Below, one piece after another: positions 33,112 through 35,031 of a stretch of DNA of 35,031 nucleotides (positions are counted from its first letter, which is position 1; every line of letters starts with the position of its first letter). The position numbers and the translations under genes are program-made. The notes below the pieces were generated by a model. That model was given only the letters and a program-made list of their open reading frames with translations, did no database searches and was not told the origin of the DNA. Origin of the DNA: Paracoccaceae bacterium (lineage in GTDB: Bacteria; Pseudomonadota; Alphaproteobacteria; Rhodobacterales; Rhodobacteraceae); the NCBI GenBank assembly GCA_007118295.1, contig SKRW01000198.1, forward strand, positions 1 through 35,031, read 5' to 3'.

Positions 33112-34923
33112 TCAGATAGGCTCGCAGGCGGCGGCCAGCCACTCCCCGGTCTGTTCCGACACCAGAGGGCGCAGCAATGTCAGCACCCGCGCGTGATAGG
33201 CATCAAGCCATGACCGCTCATCAGGGCTGAGCAGGTCGCGCAGGATCAGGCGGCGGTCTATGGGCACAAGGGTCAGTGTCTCGAAGTCCAGCCAGTCGCG
33301 GGCATCGCCGCCGCTGGGCGCCTCACCCGCCTTCACGGCGACCAGATTCTCGATGCGGATGCCGAAATGGCCCTCGCGGTAATAGCCCGGCTCGTTCGAC
33401 AGCAGCATTCCCTCGGCCAAAGGCACGGACGAGGACCGCGCTAGCCGTTGTGGCCCTTCATGCACGGACAGAAACGCACCGACACCGTGCCCTGTGCCAT
33501 GGTCGTAATCCTGCCCGGTAAGCCAGAGCGGGTAGCGCGCCAGCGCATCCAGATGGCCACCCGCCACACCGCGCGGGAAACGCGCGCGCGACAAGGCGAT
33601 CATTCCCTGCAGCACGCGCGTGAAACACTCGGCCTCGACGGTTCCGACCGGGCCGATGGCCATTGTCCGGGTGATGTCCGTCGTGCCGTCGCGGTATTGC
33701 GCGCCTGAATCGACCAGCATCAGGTCGCCCGGAATCAGGCGGCGGTTGCTCTGCTCTGTTACGCGATAGTGGATGATCGCGCCATTGGGGCCGGACCCGG
33801 CAATCGTGTCAAAGCTCAGATCAACCATCTGGGGATCACGGGTGCGGCAGGCCTCCAGGTGGCGGGCGATATCGATCTCGGTCAGCACATGCGCGGGGTC
33901 AGCGACAAGCTGCGCGGATTGCTGGTCCAGCCAGCACAGGAACTCGACCATCGCCGCACCATCGCGCAGATGGGCTGCGCGGGTGCCCGCGAGTTCTGCC
34001 CCGGTCTTGCGGGCCTTGGGCAGTGTGCAGGGGTCCTGCATGAACTGTGTTTCGACTTGTGCCTCATGCAACAGGTCGATCACGCGCAGCGGCACAGTCA
34101 GCTTGTCCAGTCGCACCGGGCCGTTGAGCGTGCGCAGGGCGGGCTCGAAGGCTTCGGGCGGGCGCAGTTGAACGCCCTCATCCAGCGTGACATCGGTGAA
34201 TTTCGCGGCACTGGCGAAAAGATCGACACGGCCATCGTCATGGACAATGCCAAAGGCCTGCACGACCGGCAGTCGCGGCAGGTCGGCCCCGCGCAGGTTC
34301 AAGAGCCAGCACAGACTTTCGGGCTGGGTCAGCACCGCGGCGCGCTGGCCTGCATTGCTCAGCGCCTTGGCAATCTGCGCGCGCTTTGCGCCGCTTGACA
34401 GGCCCGTCAGGGTTTCGGGCTGGACAAAGACCTGACCCATCGGCGGGCCGGGCCGGTCGGTCCATAGCAGGTCGATCTGGTTGGGCAGGCGACGCAGCGT
34501 AATTGCGCTGCCCGAAAGATCCCGTTCCAGCGTTTCGATTTCGTCCGGGGTGTGCAGCCAAGGGTCAAAGCCGATCACGGCCCCATTCGGGCACGCCTCG
34601 CGCAGCCATGTGCCGGGCTTGGTGTCGGGCCAGGCAACAGGGGTGAAATCCGGCGCGCATTGCAGGCGCGCCTGCATGCGGTAGCGGCCATCCACGAACA
34701 GGCCCGCACGTTCGGGCAACACGATACAGAACCCCGCCGAACCGGTGAAACTGGTCAGCCAGGCCAGACGTTCATCACAACTTGCCACATATTCGCCCTG
34801 ATGAGCATCCGCACGGGGCACGATATAGCCTTGCACGCCAAGGCCCGCGAGGGCCGTGCGCAGGGCCTGCAGGCGCGGCGGCCCATCTTCAAGGCGGGTC
34901 GTGGCTGCAAAGGATTGAAACAT
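33112..34923 (-). CDS. pepP: Aminopeptidase P family (M24B) peptidase, long form
   Basis: This metallopeptidase removes the N-terminal residue before proline. The 603-aa length and three-part architecture match the large Xaa-Pro aminopeptidase form similar to eukaryotic XPNPEP1: two creatinase-like N-terminal domains (about 1-310) and a C-terminal pita-bread domain with all five metal ligands, Asp405 (VDSGAQY), Asp416 (TTDITRT), His479 (HGTGHGVG), Glu511 (SNEPGYY) and Glu525 (RIENL). A substrate-site His385 (IIHYR) is also visible. The ATG at 34921-34923 is the first in frame, preceded by CAGG. It is likely cytoplasmic, as no signal peptide is visible. It is separated from DUF427 by 149 bp with a possible terminator. 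Confidence 0.93.
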   Translation of the reverse strand: MFQSFAATTRLEDGPPRLQALRTALAGLGVQGYIVPRADAHQGEYVASCDERLAWLTSFTGSAGFCIVLPERAGLFVDGRYRMQARLQCAPDFTPVAWPDTKPGTWLREACPNGAVIGFDPWLHTPDEIETLERDLSGSAITLRRLPNQIDLLWTDRPGPPMGQVFVQPETLTGLSSGAKRAQIAKALSNAGQRAAVLTQPESLCWLLNLRGADLPRLPVVQAFGIVHDDGRVDLFASAAKFTDVTLDEGVQLRPPEAFEPALRTLNGPVRLDKLTVPLRVIDLLHEAQVETQFMQDPCTLPKARKTGAELAGTRAAHLRDGAAMVEFLCWLDQQSAQLVADPAHVLTEIDIARHLEACRTRDPQMVDLSFDTIAGSGPNGAIIHYRVTEQSNRRLIPGDLMLVDSGAQYRDGTTDITRTMAIGPVGTVEAECFTRVLQGMIALSRARFPRGVAGGHLDALARYPLWLTGQDYDHGTGHGVGAFLSVHEGPQRLARSSSVPLAEGMLLSNEPGYYREGHFGIRIENLVAVKAGEAPSGGDARDWLDFETLTLVPIDRRLILRDLLSPDERSWLDAYHARVLTLLRPLVSEQTGEWLAAACEPI

Positions 34924-34980
34924 GGCGGAACCTGCGATGCGGGAAAGTTGCCACAGTCGTAGGGCGGGGGCAGCATGGGG

Positions 34981-35031
34981 TCAATGGCCAGCGCCCGACA
35001 GGACCCGGTGATGCGCTGTCATGTCCGCGCG
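34981..35031 (-). other. Possible 3' tail of a minus-strand gene
   Basis: On the minus strand the last 17 codons read RADMTAHHRVLSGAGH and then TGA, which could be the end of a gene outside the window. In the opposite direction an ATG at 34975 with GGGGG upstream opens MGSMASARQDPVMRCHVRA through the right edge, which is an alternative. The evidence is too short to choose. Confidence 0.15.

Overview
The window is GC-rich alphaproteobacterial chromosome. Gene order (uppS-cdsA-dxr-rseP-bamA-ompH-fabZ-lpxA-lpxI-lpxB, then xerD convergent and aroK-aroB), LpxI instead of LpxH, and the protein sequences point to Rhodobacteraceae (Roseobacter/Rhodobacter-like). These assignments come from reading motifs by eye, not from a database search. 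Coding density is very high, many genes overlap by 1-26 nt, and no gap exceeds 300 bp. I see no tRNA, rRNA, insertion sequence, prophage or CRISPR array.

Layout. (1) 1-2.2 kb: the 3' part of a MORN-repeat protein, a 56-aa DUF2256 protein, an orphan coding-like tail, and an AraC-family regulator on the minus strand. (2) 2.2-3.1 kb: miaA on the minus strand, divergent from (3) 3.2-15.5 kb: a plus-strand envelope and translation superblock. It runs pyrH, frr, uppS, cdsA, dxr, rseP, a 53-aa membrane protein, bamA, ompH/skp, fabZ, lpxA, lpxI, lpxB, and supplies UMP kinase, ribosome recycling, isoprenoid carrier, phospholipid precursors, the site-2 protease, outer-membrane assembly and lipid A. (4) 15.6-18.2 kb, minus strand: a translationally coupled trio of a 44-aa membrane protein, a 527-aa exported protein of unknown function, and XerD. 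(5) 18.4-20.0 kb: aroK-aroB (shikimate pathway). (6) 20.3-27.8 kb: an overlapping fatty-acid beta-oxidation operon (fadE-type acyl-CoA dehydrogenase, fadI-type thiolase, fadJ-type multifunctional enzyme, and an unusually long acetyl-CoA hydrolase/CoA-transferase family protein). (7) 27.8-31.2 kb: a divergent pair of small operons, with a DUF2805 (TIGR03643) protein and a PNPOx-like flavoprotein on the minus strand, and a renalase-like FAD oxidoreductase, an MddA-like membrane methyltransferase and a UbiG-type methyltransferase on the plus strand. (8) 31.3-35.0 kb, minus strand: a D-lactate dehydrogenase-type flavoprotein, a DUF427 protein and a large M24B aminopeptidase P.

Most of the window is ordinary core genome. 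The parts that deserve a second look are the small and uncharacterised genes inserted in core operons (8811-8972, 16523-18237), the COG3380/MddA-like/UbiG-like overlapping cassette beside DUF2805, the apparently decayed minus-strand reading frame with a 9-bp perfect inverted repeat before the fad operon, the Shine-Dalgarno-containing hairpin before the AraC gene, and a 14-bp tandem duplication abutting the DUF427 ribosome binding site. I found nothing that convincingly looks like a wholly new system.
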